DNA of 64,000 bases, from assembly GCA_039621445.1 (NCBI GenBank), contig CP154954.1, forward strand, positions 48,153,847-48,217,846, given 5' to 3'. The translations under genes and the position numbers were made by a program. Under the pieces are notes generated by a model. It worked only from the letters and a program-made list of their open reading frames with translations, had not been told where the DNA came from and searched no databases. Positions 51,192 through 62,072 of this stretch are shown here, in pieces. The stretch's first letter is position 1. Each line of letters opens with the position of its first letter. Source of the DNA: Euglena gracilis (taxonomy: Eukaryota; Euglenida; Euglenophyceae; Euglenales).

Positions 51192-54100
51192 TCACAGCAG
51201 CCCCTTCAGCTCCACGAGGCGGTCCAGCAGCGTGTTGCAGCGGCGGACGAGGCCGCGCCGCGCCGCCTTGGCGTCCTGCTGCCCGGACTGCAGGTCGCAG
51301 CACAGCACCGCGTCGATGCGCTGCAGCAGCAGCCGCTCCACCGCGCCGAACAGCTGCGCGATGGGGGCAGGCCCCCTGGCGGAGGGCTGAGGGGAGGGGG
51401 GCAGGCTGTTTTTTTTCCAACCCCGGGGGGGGGGTCCGGAGTGCCTGTGAGTGCCTGCCCAAGCAGGCCCCCCCCCCCCCCCCCGGGGCGGGGTCGGCAC
51501 CCAACTAAAATACAGCCTGGAGGGGGTAACCCGCCATTTCCCAAATAAATGCCACCAAATAAATGTCACACTCCCGAGGGCCAGAAAGTGAAATCCAAAA
51601 AAAAAGTGCGTACCCCCAAAAACCATTTTTCACTGAACTGGTGCTGCCCAAATGAATGGTCCAATAATGTGTGCACCCCGTGCAGGGTTTAGGCTGTACG
51701 GGCACCCCTCCCCCCACAGAAGGTGGGGTGGGGGGTTGTCTACCACCACCCACCAACCACCCATAGCGTTTTGGGGATTCCCATTCATCCTGGGGGGGGG
51801 CACTCACACGCTGTATTCCTGTGGGGGACCGCCACATGAATCAATTCTTTGGGATATGCCGCCCCCCCAGCCCACTTCTCCGCTTTGAGTGAGGGGGAAT
51901 GCGCGTCCCCTTTGTGCTGACCAACCACATTGGACAGGATTGGGCTGGGCTGGACTGGACCACCCAACTGTCGAACGCCCTGGACCCTCATTTGTCCATC
52001 ACGCGAGTGAACGGAGCCCCTCACCTTATTATTCATCTCATTTTTTTGGGGGGGGTGGGTCATTATGATTTAACCTCATTCCTGTTTGCTTTTGTGGAGT
52101 CACACGATTAAGGGTCGTCGCAATCGCTGCTGGAGCCTGGCCTTCGTCCTTGTGGCTCGCGTCACCGGGGGCAGGGCATCGCTCAGTGACCCCTGGGGGG
52201 GTCCAGCTCAGAGGCTGGAACTGGCTGGAAAAAGGCCGCTGGCTGACCCCCCCCCCCCATAGGCGTCCCCCGGCTGGGGCTGGGCCCGGGGTCGAACCGG
52301 ATGCCTAAAAGTCGAAACTCCAAAAAACCCCCCAAAGCTGCCAATTATGCAAAATAAATCGATTTTTTGATCCAAAATTTCCCTGGCCAGCCCAAATCCG
52401 ACCCATTTTTGCCCATTTTGCCCATTTTTGCACCCGAAAGCCAAAAATCCGTTACCGTCCAGCCGCCCAAAGGGCGGCTTGAAAAAAAATTGAAACTCGT
52501 CGATGGGGGGGGGGTCCGGCGCTGGAAAAAGGCTGCTGGCTGGCTGGACCCCCCCCCTCCGGGGGATGGGGTCCACTTCGGCTAAGCGGCGCCCAAGCTG
52601 GGGGTGAATCCGGCGACGGTCCGCTCCAGGTCATCCACCTCCGCCTTCAGGTCGTCGATGCGTTGCAGGATGGAGATGGACTTCGTGCTGTACTTCCGCG
52701 CGAAGTCCTGCAGCAACCCAGAGGTGGCCCAGAAGCTGTTTGACTCACTTCCTGACTAACTGATAACCGAAGGATTATTGGCAGATTGAAGAAGGACCCC
52801 AAAACTATAAAACAAATTTGCATTGATCTTCTGCAAAATCTCAGCTCCAAATCTGCAGCATTCGAGCGGAATGGACATTAGTTTTAGGGCGGTCAGTGGA
52901 TGGGGGGGGGGAGCTTAAAACGTTGTGGATGCTCAGGGGAAGGGACGGAGGTGAAAAAAAAGCAGAAGATTACCATTCAGAAAATATGCCATTCACATAA
53001 ATGTTTTCTGGACTGAATTAATGCAATTTTTCCAAAAAGATGCAAATGACTTCAATGACCATGAACCTTGCCCAGCAGCCGAACCTCCTGGGGGAAGGAG
53101 ATCAGATGAAAGCAAAAATTTTTGAGTAAAAAAGGCCGGCAAATTGGCGTGTGAGAAAAAACACTGCAGCCCCCACAATGCGGCAGCCATGCACATCGGC
53201 GTAGCCGGAATTTTTAATTCCACTATTTCCTTTTTCAGGATTGGAGCACCTCCCCCCTGTCAACATCCAACCCTTCCCACCTAGAATGATGTGCATGATA
53301 CCGGCAATGATATGCACCACCATCACGTAGCATGTGACCCACGCCTCCCCCGGCACACCGCAGCGCCCATGCTGGACTCCAACGCCCCCACCTCGCCCGG
53401 CGGTGCCTCCGGGGCCTCGAGGGCGTCCCCCTCCTCGCCGGCTGGCGCGTCTCCCGTGTCCGGGTCGGCCCCCGGCTCGCCGCACGGGTCCCCCGCCGCG
53501 GCCCCGACCTCCTCCGCGGGGGCAGAGGCGGCCGTGCGGCGCAGGCCGCTCAGGAAGGTGAGCAGCGCCTCCGCGCGCTGCACGAGCTGCCGCCGCTCCG
53601 CGCGGGCGTCGTCGCGGCCGGAGCAGAGGTCGGCGGTGGCGACGGCGTCGATGCTGTGCAGCAGCAGCCGCTCCACCTGTCGGGGGCCGGAGGGGGGCGG
53701 CCAGGGGGTGGCCATGCCCGGGAGGTTGGGGGTCGCTGGCTGGGCTGCCAACCGCCTTGTAGGGGGTTTCATCGGACAATCATTTATTTAACACCCAAAC
53801 AACTGTGTCCCAAATGCAAAGCAACAAACCAAGCCCTGCCAGAGGTACTCGGGCCGCATATGGCAGCCACACCTTGCCAAACAGGGTCGCCAGGTCGTCC
53901 CGGGACTCCGGCGTCAGATCCTGGGCCCGGCGCTCGTAGCCGGCCAGCTCCTGCCCCAGGGTGAGCAGAGTCTCGATGGCGCTGGTGGACCGTGAGCTGT
54001 ACGAGCACTGGCAGCGCCCCCTGGGGCAGCCCCGGCTACCTTGTTGCCTCATGGTCCACCACGAGCACACGCCTGGGTCCCCCGTGGGAAGGTGGCAACC

Positions 54101-57100
54101 TGAAAATGATGATTTTGGTGGTTGAATTCCGACGCAGGTGTCATTAATTTTGAAATGAAAAAAATCCGACTTGCAAATTTTTTTGCAAAATTTTCCAAAA
54201 TGACAATTCAGTGGGTGCTACCTTTGGTAATAACCTTCCAGCATGAAAAATCAGCCAGCACGGGCCGAAAAGACAACTTCTTTGGCGGAAACTGAAAAGT
54301 GGGAACCTCACAACCTCGCTGGAGTATCAAACGCAGGTTGAACACGCAAAAGCAGAAAGGGGGCCTGGCTGAGACACTCGACGCTGAGAGCCCTGCAACG
54401 ATGTGAAAACAATGCGCGGTGGTGGGCAGTCTGATGGTGACACACAGAACCAAACCCTATCAAATCCTGTGGCACGCCTCTGTGACGGGAGGACTCACTC
54501 AGGGCGTCAACGGGGTTCGTTTCATTTCGCAGTGGCAGCCAGCCTAAGAAGCCGAATGGGCCAGACCTCGCCCTCTCCCTCCGCCTCCTCCTCCTCCGTG
54601 ATCTCCTGCTCCGAGGGGGACTTCGCCGCCAGCGGCTCCTCCGCCCCCTCCTTGGCCCGGCCCGGCTGGGGGCCGGCCGGGGCCTCGCTGGGGCGGGGCG
54701 GGTTGCGGCCGGAGTTGGGGGAGGGCTGGGCGGGGCTGGGGCGGGCCGGTCCGCCGGGGTGGTTGGGGTTTGGGGCGGCGGCGGGCCACCGGCCAGAGCC
54801 GGCGGGTGTCGGGGCAGAGGCTTTTCAGATGATTGTGGCTGTGGCTGTGCATGCATGTGCGTGTGCGTGTGCGTGTGGCTGTGCGTGTGCGTGTGCGTGT
54901 GCGTGTGCGTGTGCGTGTGCGTGTGCGTGTGCGTGTGCGTGTGCGTGTGTGTGTGCGTGTGAGTGCGTGCCAGTGCGTGTGCGAGCATGCGTGCGTGTGC
55001 GTGTGCACGCATGCGTTCGCGCGTGCGTACGTGCATGCGCACGTTCATGTGCTGTGTGCTGAGGCTGTGCATGTTTGAGTTTGGTTGCGCGCACAAATGG
55101 TGGGTGGTGTGGACAGCACCCATTTGTATGAACTCGCCTGTCGGGAATATGCGATGCTGGAGCCGGCATGGAGCCGCGTGAATAGCGTGCTCCCCTCCAC
55201 CCCCATCACCTTGGCAAGCCCCTGGCCATCGGCTGCGCGGGGTACGGGCTGGGGCCGGGTGCCGCCCGGGAGGGAGACATCGGTCCGAAGCCCTGGCCGC
55301 GCAGCTGGCACGTGTGGCGCAGCAGCACCAGCCGCTGCTTCAGGATGTCCGCCCGCTGCAGCAGCAGCCGGCGCTGCACCCGCACCACCTCCCTGCCCGC
55401 GCCCCTCTCTCACGCAACAGGAGCATGGGGGGAGGTGGGACCGCCACGTGGGACAACGCACAAAGTGGTAGTCTTAAACTGACATGTGGTTCAGGTCGCC
55501 CACTGGGTTAGACTTGGATTAGGCACCAAATGTCATAATATTCGGTGGCACCAGTAGTGCACCACTTCCAATCTTCCAAAAACCAATCATTCACCTTTTT
55601 GAAAACCAGTCAGTCACTATGGGGGGGGTCGGCCACTCTGGAGCTCAAGAAGAAACCGTGAAAAAAAAGGAGAAAGAATATTCCGACACCTTCGGCGTTG
55701 GCTGGTTCTTTGCTGACCCCCCTCCCTGGGAGGAGGGGTCCGAGCCAAAAACCAATTGGTCACTCTGAAAAAAAAACAAGCCCCCCCCCCCCAAGGGGTC
55801 CAAGGGTCAGGGGTGGGGGTCAGGAGTGACCAAGCGATTGTATGGCTGGGATATGTACTTCCATTGCTGAACTGCCTGGCCATTGAAGAACCAACAGGGC
55901 TCTGAAATATCGGCCGGTGTAATGCACTGACCATCACCAACATACCTGATGGTGGTGATGGTCAACGCTGCCTTGTTGCCTGGCGGGCTGGAGAGGGCCG
56001 CGGAGCACCGTACTGGACCCAGAGGTCAGTGGGCCCGAGGGGGTCCAGGTGCAGGCAGGGCAGCCCTGGAGCAAAAAAAAAAAGTCCTTGCTTGTTTACA
56101 CCATCGCCCATCCACCCAAAGTGGCAAAAAAATCATTTTTCAGAATTATTTAAAAATATATATAGTATTATATATAGTATTACATAAAAGTATTATGAAA
56201 AAATACTAAAAAATTATATAGTTTTTTTAGTATTTTCGACTTTTAATTCTCAACCCAGTTCGATCCCCGGAAAGGCCATTGGTGGTCCCTTGGGTCTCAG
56301 GGAGGTTCGCAACAAAAGCAAAAAAAGAATCCCGTCCTTATGGACCACCCTGGGGGCAGGATGATGCCGTCCATCGTCTGCAGCAACGCCTGGATCTCCG
56401 GCAGGCACTCCGGCGCCAGGCCGCCCTGCAACTGGTTGACCCGCGCCTCGATGGCCGCCAGGTCCGCCGCCAGCAGCTCCAGCTGCCCCAGCTGCGCGTC
56501 CCCCGCCGGCGGCGGCTGCGGCACGGCGGGGGGGGGCGGTGGAGACGGTGGGGGACGCCTGGCCAGGCCTCGGGAGGGGGGGGGGGCTCCCCCCCCTCCT
56601 TCCCCCTCTCGAGACTCGGGCGGAAATCCCGGGGAGGTGGCGCAACAAGGAGCCCCAACACTGCTATCGGGCACAGATGGCATTGGTGACGGACAATATT
56701 GGGTGAAACCTTTTAAATAGTCCGGAAACAAAAACCACCCTGGCATTCTCGGGCTGCCCAAGGCGACCTCGGCAAGGTTCACAAAATGGGTTGGGAGCAT
56801 GGCGTTGGCAGAGGAATAGCATGGCCAGGTTTTATCCGAATTTGGGGGTAGCCACCTTTACCCAAGGCTGGAGGGGGGGATTGGTCTCCTCATCCCCCCC
56901 AATACACACAGACAAAGGCGTGCAACGGCACTGGTACGTTCCTGCTGTCTGGCAGTCGTGGCTGTTCTCAAACTGCAAGGCTGGAACCCCCGCTGCCCAG
57001 CAACCCTTCCGGCACAGCCCACACACACCTGAGCCGGCTGGCGCTGCGGCATCGCCCCCGTCGGGTAGCCGGGCAGCGGCTCCGCGGGCAGCGCGGCGCG

Positions 57101-60100
57101 GGCCAGCGAGCCACTGCCGCCCCGGGCCAGGGTGGGCGTGCCGCCGCTGTAGTCCCACTGCCACGGCGGCCGCAGGGCGTCGGGCGGGGGCCACCCACGC
57201 GGGCCGGCCCTTCTTGCGCGTTGGGTCGGCAGGACGACTGGGCGGCCCAACAAAGCCGGGGGGTCATATATGGGGTCATTGGCTACCAGCGGCTTGATGC
57301 CAACACAAGAGGGGGGGGGGGCACAGGACAGGCAGACCCAACCCGCACCCCGCTGTGCTGTGCTGTTGGTGGGGGGGAGGCAATGGGGGTCCCGAGCCTC
57401 CGCGCGCCGCCCTGGCCGCAGCGGCGGAGTCGTACCGGCCGTCGTGGAACCGGTGGGGGGCTGGGGCCGACCCAAAGCCGGCCCCGACGCCGTGCTGCGG
57501 GGCAGGGAGGGGGAGGCGGAACGAACGTGCCAGGCCAGGGAACGGGGGACCGCACACAGCGGCGAACTGCTGCGGACCTCCCTGCCCGACTGGAAAAAAA
57601 AATACACCCCTGGAGCCTCCAAGAGCTGCTGAAGCTTGTGGTGAGTCTGGTTGAGACATGGCAAAAAAAAGCCTGCCAAAAAAGCCAGAAACCTCAGCTG
57701 TGGCCGCAAAGCAGCGATAACGCGCAGAATCGCAGCGGTCCAGACTTTCGCATCTGAACGCTTGTGGAAGGGCCACCTGGGGGAACTTGGTCCCTGAGAA
57801 GCTGCGGTGCAGCGGGAAGTCGGATCTGGGGGACTGGTCCACATCAGGGTTCGATGTACTCCCTCTTCAGTCCAGGAGGGGGGGGGGACACCGCCACTCC
57901 AAAGCAGTGGCGCGGTGGCGAAACTTTTTTGCCTCCCAAAATCGAAAGATGGCATCGAAAATGCCATCTTGGGCACCTTTTGGGCAAAAATTTGTCCGAA
58001 AAGCCAAAAAAATTGGCGGGAGGTGCCGAAAGGAATAATTGACCTTTTGGGGGGGGGGTCCCAGGTAACCCCCCCAAATAATACCCCCCGGGTATTTTTT
58101 TAGCCCGAAGTTCCGGCCCGAGGGGGGGGGTATAATTTGGGGGGGGGGTAATAGCACCCCAAAATTTTCGAAGATTTTCGAAGTCCCGTAGGAGCCAAAA
58201 TAGCGCCTTTTGACCCCCTTTGGAGTCATTTTTTGTGCTTTCTTATGAAATTTACCATTCTTTGGAGGTCAGATGATGCAGAAAAATCGATAGATTTTTT
58301 CTGTAATTTGTTGTCAGGTCAAAATCTGGGCCTTCGGCTCCAGATTTGGGAGGGGGTATTAACCCGGCCCGGTCGCCGAAGTCGGACCCCGAGGGGGGGG
58401 ATTATTTGGAGGGGGGTGCTATTTGGGGGGGGGGTATTATTTGGGGGGAGGGTTTACCCCAGAAGTCGGTCCGGACTCCCCTGGCAGGGGAGGGGGGGGG
58501 ACCGAACCCCCCTTCTGGTTCAGGGGGGGGGGACACCCCCCCCCTGTGCCCCGAACACCCTCCTTATGTCGAACCCTGGCCCACATCCGGTGGGTAGTGC
58601 GGCCCCCGCAGACGGTCCCCGGGCCACCACTCCCCGCTGGCGGGTCGGTACTCGGCCCCAATGGCCCTCTCGGACGGAATGCAGAGGGGGACGGAATGCA
58701 AGGAAGGGCGGAGACCAATCGCCCGAGACATGCTGAACACTTTCCAAATGCGATTGCAGAAGTAAATGTTCTTTCGGTGGGTACTCAACCCGTGGCCTCA
58801 AAGCCTCTGTTGCCCCATAAAGTGTCCAACTGACCATCTTTTGAAGGGTGGGTGGGTGATTCCTTGGAGCGATTGCCGACCGAATGCATGCCCAACTCGT
58901 AAATAGATGGCACTGGCTGATGGCAAACCCTGTCAAGGCTGGCTGTGCAGGAAATGAAATGAAGGAAATGAAGGGGTGTGAAAACTGTTTACATTGAGTG
59001 TTTTAAATGCACATAAATGTTCAACGCCATCTAGCGCTGTCGTCGAATGTCGAAAATTCATATTTGTGCGGTGTCTGCAGAGAAGGCCGGATGATGAACA
59101 TGAAACAACCCCCGAGAAGCACCGTCTTTGCTTTGTGAAAACACACACCACCATTGGGAGGGTCCATAAAGAGCCACTCCGTCCGCTACTTTTCTGTGTT
59201 TCGCGCGGGAGGGCTCGCCCGCAGTGGCGAGGGGGCATTGGCCGTGGACCATCGGCCGCGCGCCATACTCCTCCGGCGACGGGTACGCGGTCGGAAATTG
59301 CCGGCCGGCGTCCGGATCTGTGACGGAAACCCACCGCACTGCAAGGGGGCACAACGGGGCCTGGCTCCTCTCGTCTCTGGGCACTCTTCCCGCTCCACCG
59401 CCACACGGCAGACAGCGTGGGGCACACACACACCGCTGGCGGACCGGCCGGCGGGGCGGGCGGGCTGGCGGCGGCTGCCGAGGCCCCCCGCCGGGGCGCC
59501 GGGGGGCTCGCCGAGGCCCTCGCGCAGCCTCAGGATGGCGGCGTAGAGGTCCTTGCGGTGCTGCAGAGCGGTGACCCCGAGGGCGCAGCGGATGTCGGTC
59601 GGCGTGAGGCGGAGCAGGTCCCGGCCGGTGACGCCTGCGGTATGGGCGACCTGAGCCGTGGTCTGCTCCCACCCTTCTACCCGCTGCCGGGCGTTGGGGT
59701 TGGGGGGGGGGTCGGAGTCCCCCTTCCCACACACCATGTCAGGCCCCATAAGATCATCCATTCTTGAGCACCCACACCCCAACCTTGCTAACCCCTCCCC
59801 CCAAAAACTTGACTATTTTCGCCCCCACCTTTTTTCAACTTTGGACACACCAGGTGTGACACATTTGGGCGGCGGAAGTCAATGAGGTTCAGATGAAGCT
59901 GTTTTGATTTCCGCAGATAAAAAAACGTGGGTATGCAGAAACCATTGGGAAAATGGGTGCCCCAACCCCATTAGCAGAGGAAGCCAAAAACCAGGTCCAG
60001 AAACCTGGCATGCCGCCGGGTCCTGTCGGGAGATTTCATGCAGGCAACCTTTGCCCAAATGACTCCGCTTCCTGGTGGGTCCAGGGGCCAAAACGTCGTT

Positions 60101-60396
60101 GAACGAACCCCCTCGAAACGGCCCCTCGGAGGTGGTACTAGTGGTACAAGACCTGGAAGCCTGGGTGGTAAACAAACACAGCTTGATGACCTGCCGGGTG
60201 ACCTGCCGGCTGCAGACCACAAAAGGCTTCCTCATTGAGCCCCATCCCGGGGGGTTCCCCTCCGGTTTGGGCAGACACGCTTGGCGTGGTCCAGTGGGGG
60301 GAGCACGCCTTGGGCCTGGAACTGGGGGGCGTAGTCCGCAAAGCCCTGGCGGGCGAGCCAGTCGCACACGTCGCTGCAGCTCCACGTGTCCACCAT
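51192..60396 (-). CDS. SAM-domain protein with three BAG-like hairpins (possibly two genes)
   Basis: 60396-60307 (ATG; MVDTWSCSDVCDWLARQGFA) and 59650-59434 (VAHTAGVTGRDLLRL; LGVTALQHRKDLYAAILRL) join in phase by GT-AG into one SAM domain, a protein- or RNA-binding helical module. Linker exons: 59338-~59180, about 58690-58580 (RPASGEWWPGDRLRGP), about 57590-57400, about 57240-57030. Then paired exons forming BAG-like three-helix units: A, about 56535-56340 (LAADLAAIEARVNQLQGGL) and about 55400-55262 (VQRRLLLQRADILKQRLVLL); an acidic linker about 54720-54545 (EQEITEEEEAEGEGE); B, about 54010-53870 (AIETLLTLGQELAGYERRAQ) and about 53690-53345 (VERLLLHSIDAV; DARAERRQLVQRAEALLTFL); C, about 52710-52590 (SISILQRIDDLKAEVDDLE) and about 51395-51192 (VERLLLQRIDAV; DAKAARRGLVRRCNTLLDRL, stop TGA). 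BAG domains bind the Hsp70 nucleotide-binding domain. Homology is by pattern only. The split between SAM and BAG parts is untested. Confidence 0.6.
51402..51519. mobile_element. CAGGCTG-family hAT-like MITE, copy 5
   Basis: 118 bp, begins CAGGCTGTTTTTTTTCCAAC and ends CAACTAAAATACAGCCTG, with flanks GAGGGGGG (51394-51401) and GAGGGGGT (51520-51527) as an 8-bp target duplication with one mismatch. It sits just upstream of the last BAG-like exon, so the acceptor of that exon is nearly adjacent to the insertion. Confidence 0.88.
52190..52590. mobile_element. Degenerate CAGGG/CTTAAG-family element
   Basis: The left part CCCCTGGGGGGGTCCAGC, the interior GGCTGGAAAAAGG / GCTGCTGGCTGGCTGGACC, and the right part GGGGTCCACTTCGGCTAAG match the interior and ends of the two good copies at 44550 and 46350, but the termini and target duplication are eroded. 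The element abuts the unit-C exon of the BAG-like gene. The TAG stop read at the end of that exon lies in the transposon end and is probably intronic. Confidence 0.55.
54846..55040. repeat. (GTGC/GT)n tract
   Basis: About 195 bases of GTGCGTGT repeats with decaying units at the right end, in an intron of the BAG-like gene. Alternates purine and pyrimidine throughout. Confidence 0.93.
55558..55800. repeat. Dispersed repeat, CCAGTCAGTCAC type, further copy
   Basis: CCAATCATTCACC, AACCAGTCAGTCAC and CCAATTGGTCACTCTG motifs with interspersed G and C runs and a diverged CACCTTCGGCGTTGG hairpin, similar to 15044-15360. Intronic. Confidence 0.55.
58065..58457. mobile_element. Foldback element, AAATAATACC type, with 5-bp duplication
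   Basis: The left GTAACCCCCCCAAATAATACC-type arm (start GTAACCC) and right GGTATTATTTGGGGGGAGGG TTTAC arm are inverted. CCCAG occurs on both sides (58060-58064 and 58458-58462). Internal G/C runs and partial repeats of the terminal motif lie near 58090-58150 and 58400-58450. It lies in an intron of the SAM/BAG-like gene. Confidence 0.65.
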
Positions 60397-62072
60397 GGGT
60401 GTGAGAGAGACAGGCTGGGGAATGGGGGTTGCAACGCGATGGCGGGGGCGGGGGAGTGGGGGACAAAGGCTGATGCAGGGTCCCCGAAAATGGCCAAAAT
60501 CGCGAAATGTGCCAAAAACAGCACCTTTTCAAAAAAAATTTGGCGCCTTCGGCGCCGAAAAGGGGACCCCTGGGGGGGGGGGGGTCACCCCCCCCCCCAC
60601 CGGGCACGACTAAAATAACCCCTGGGCTGACGGCACCGGTCGCAGATGCGGAAGAAAAGCCGCTTGCAGTGCGTCCCACCCGTCATTTCAATTTCCACAA
60701 AAATAAAAATGAGGGTAATTTTTTCGGGGTGAAAAGGCTGCGCACAAAATCTTCAAATCCTGTGCACACATTTCGAAAAACTTCATTTTACTCCTTGCCT
60801 TTATTTGGAAAAGCTTGAAGGACGTTGGATGCACACCCCACCCCACCACCAACCAATGCAACCCACCCACAGCTTGTTCCATCTGTCGCCCCCCCCCCCA
60901 AACAAAAGTGAGCTGATCAACCACCTGCCAGAATGGCACAAATGGGCAAACGAGACGCAATCCTCAAGCCCAAAGGATCAGCCGGTGCGGTACACAAGGC
61001 ATCCGAACATGGAAAGCAGGTGACTGGGGGGGGGGGTGGACTGGTTTGTTGGGAGGGGGCATAGAGGTGTAGGTAGACTTAGGCGGCGCTAATTGCCCAA
61101 CCAATTGTTGCGTTTTTTTTGACGTTTGTTGAGTGTTTTAAAAACCCGCCAAAGAGGGCACAAAATTTTTGGTTAAGAGGGGTGTGTGGCAGCTTTGGGC
61201 CAAAATTTTATGTAAATGGTATTGCGCGGTGTTCCGCTTAAACAATTTACAATTGTGGGTGAATTGTGTGAGTTGGGGGTATGTTAGAAGTGCTTGAAAT
61301 GGGTTGAAAAACACTGACTTTGAATGGGTGTGACATGGGCTGTGTTTTCATGGTTTGTGTTAATAACAGTATTTGAGAAACAAATGAATATTTGAAGTGT
61401 ACGCGGATAACCACGTAAAACAAAACAAGAGGTGACAGACAACAGAATTAAATGTTTAGGCGGATATCCGCGTAGAATAAAACTTGTACGCGGATTACCG
61501 CCTAAAAGTGAAAACAAAGCATGGTACACGGATTACCGCCTACCATAATAGTTGATGACTTGTAGGAGGGAATCCGCCTTCTGTGTGTAACTATGTGATG
61601 AGTGTATGGCGACTTGGTGTAGGCGGGAATCCGTCTGGAGTGAATGAGAAACAATGGTGGTATCCTAATAGTGTTGCCCCACCCCTCCCCTGTGTTGATC
61701 CCGGCATTGGCCAGACGTCCACGCCTGCTGGGGTCTCTGGAATGGGGGACAGTAACACCAGAACCAATGGTAGCTGGAGAACTCTCTGACGGCGTGCCAC
61801 CCGATGATATCCTGCCCTCGCCAACGCTCTTGGATAAAAAATGGTGCCTGTCTAAAAACAGCCCAAAAACAAAAAAAAGCAGAATTAACTAATTTATGGA
61901 ACTCCGCAGTCGTAGCATCCGGTATGAGCCAAAACCCACAAAAGCTTTCCACCACCAACGATTCTGTTTAGGCGGTTAACCGCCTAACCATCGCCACCCA
62001 TCAATTTAAAAACACCGATGGAAGCCAAATGCATCGGGTCAAACGTCGACCCAGTGTTGGTTGAGAACGACC
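60397..62072. other. Upstream region of the SAM gene and CGG/CCG palindrome cluster
   Basis: No confident gene. A minus-strand stretch at about 60685-60620 reads MTGGTHCKRLFFRICDRCRQ from an ATG and could be a 5' exon, with a CxxC that may be chance. The hairpin GGCGCCTTCGGCGCC lies at 60542. From 61400 to 61990 there are at least seven copies of a palindromic motif (for example a perfect 20-bp TTAGGCGGTTAACCGCCTAA at 61968-61987), as at the left end of the window. The plus frame 61644-61892 is open but unrecognised. Confidence 0.5.

Noticed and set aside
61644-61892. Plus-strand frame ending LDKKWCLSKNSPKTKKSRIN
   Set aside because: Open for 82 codons with a plausible basic tail, but there is no family match, no splice partner, and it lies among the palindromic repeats.
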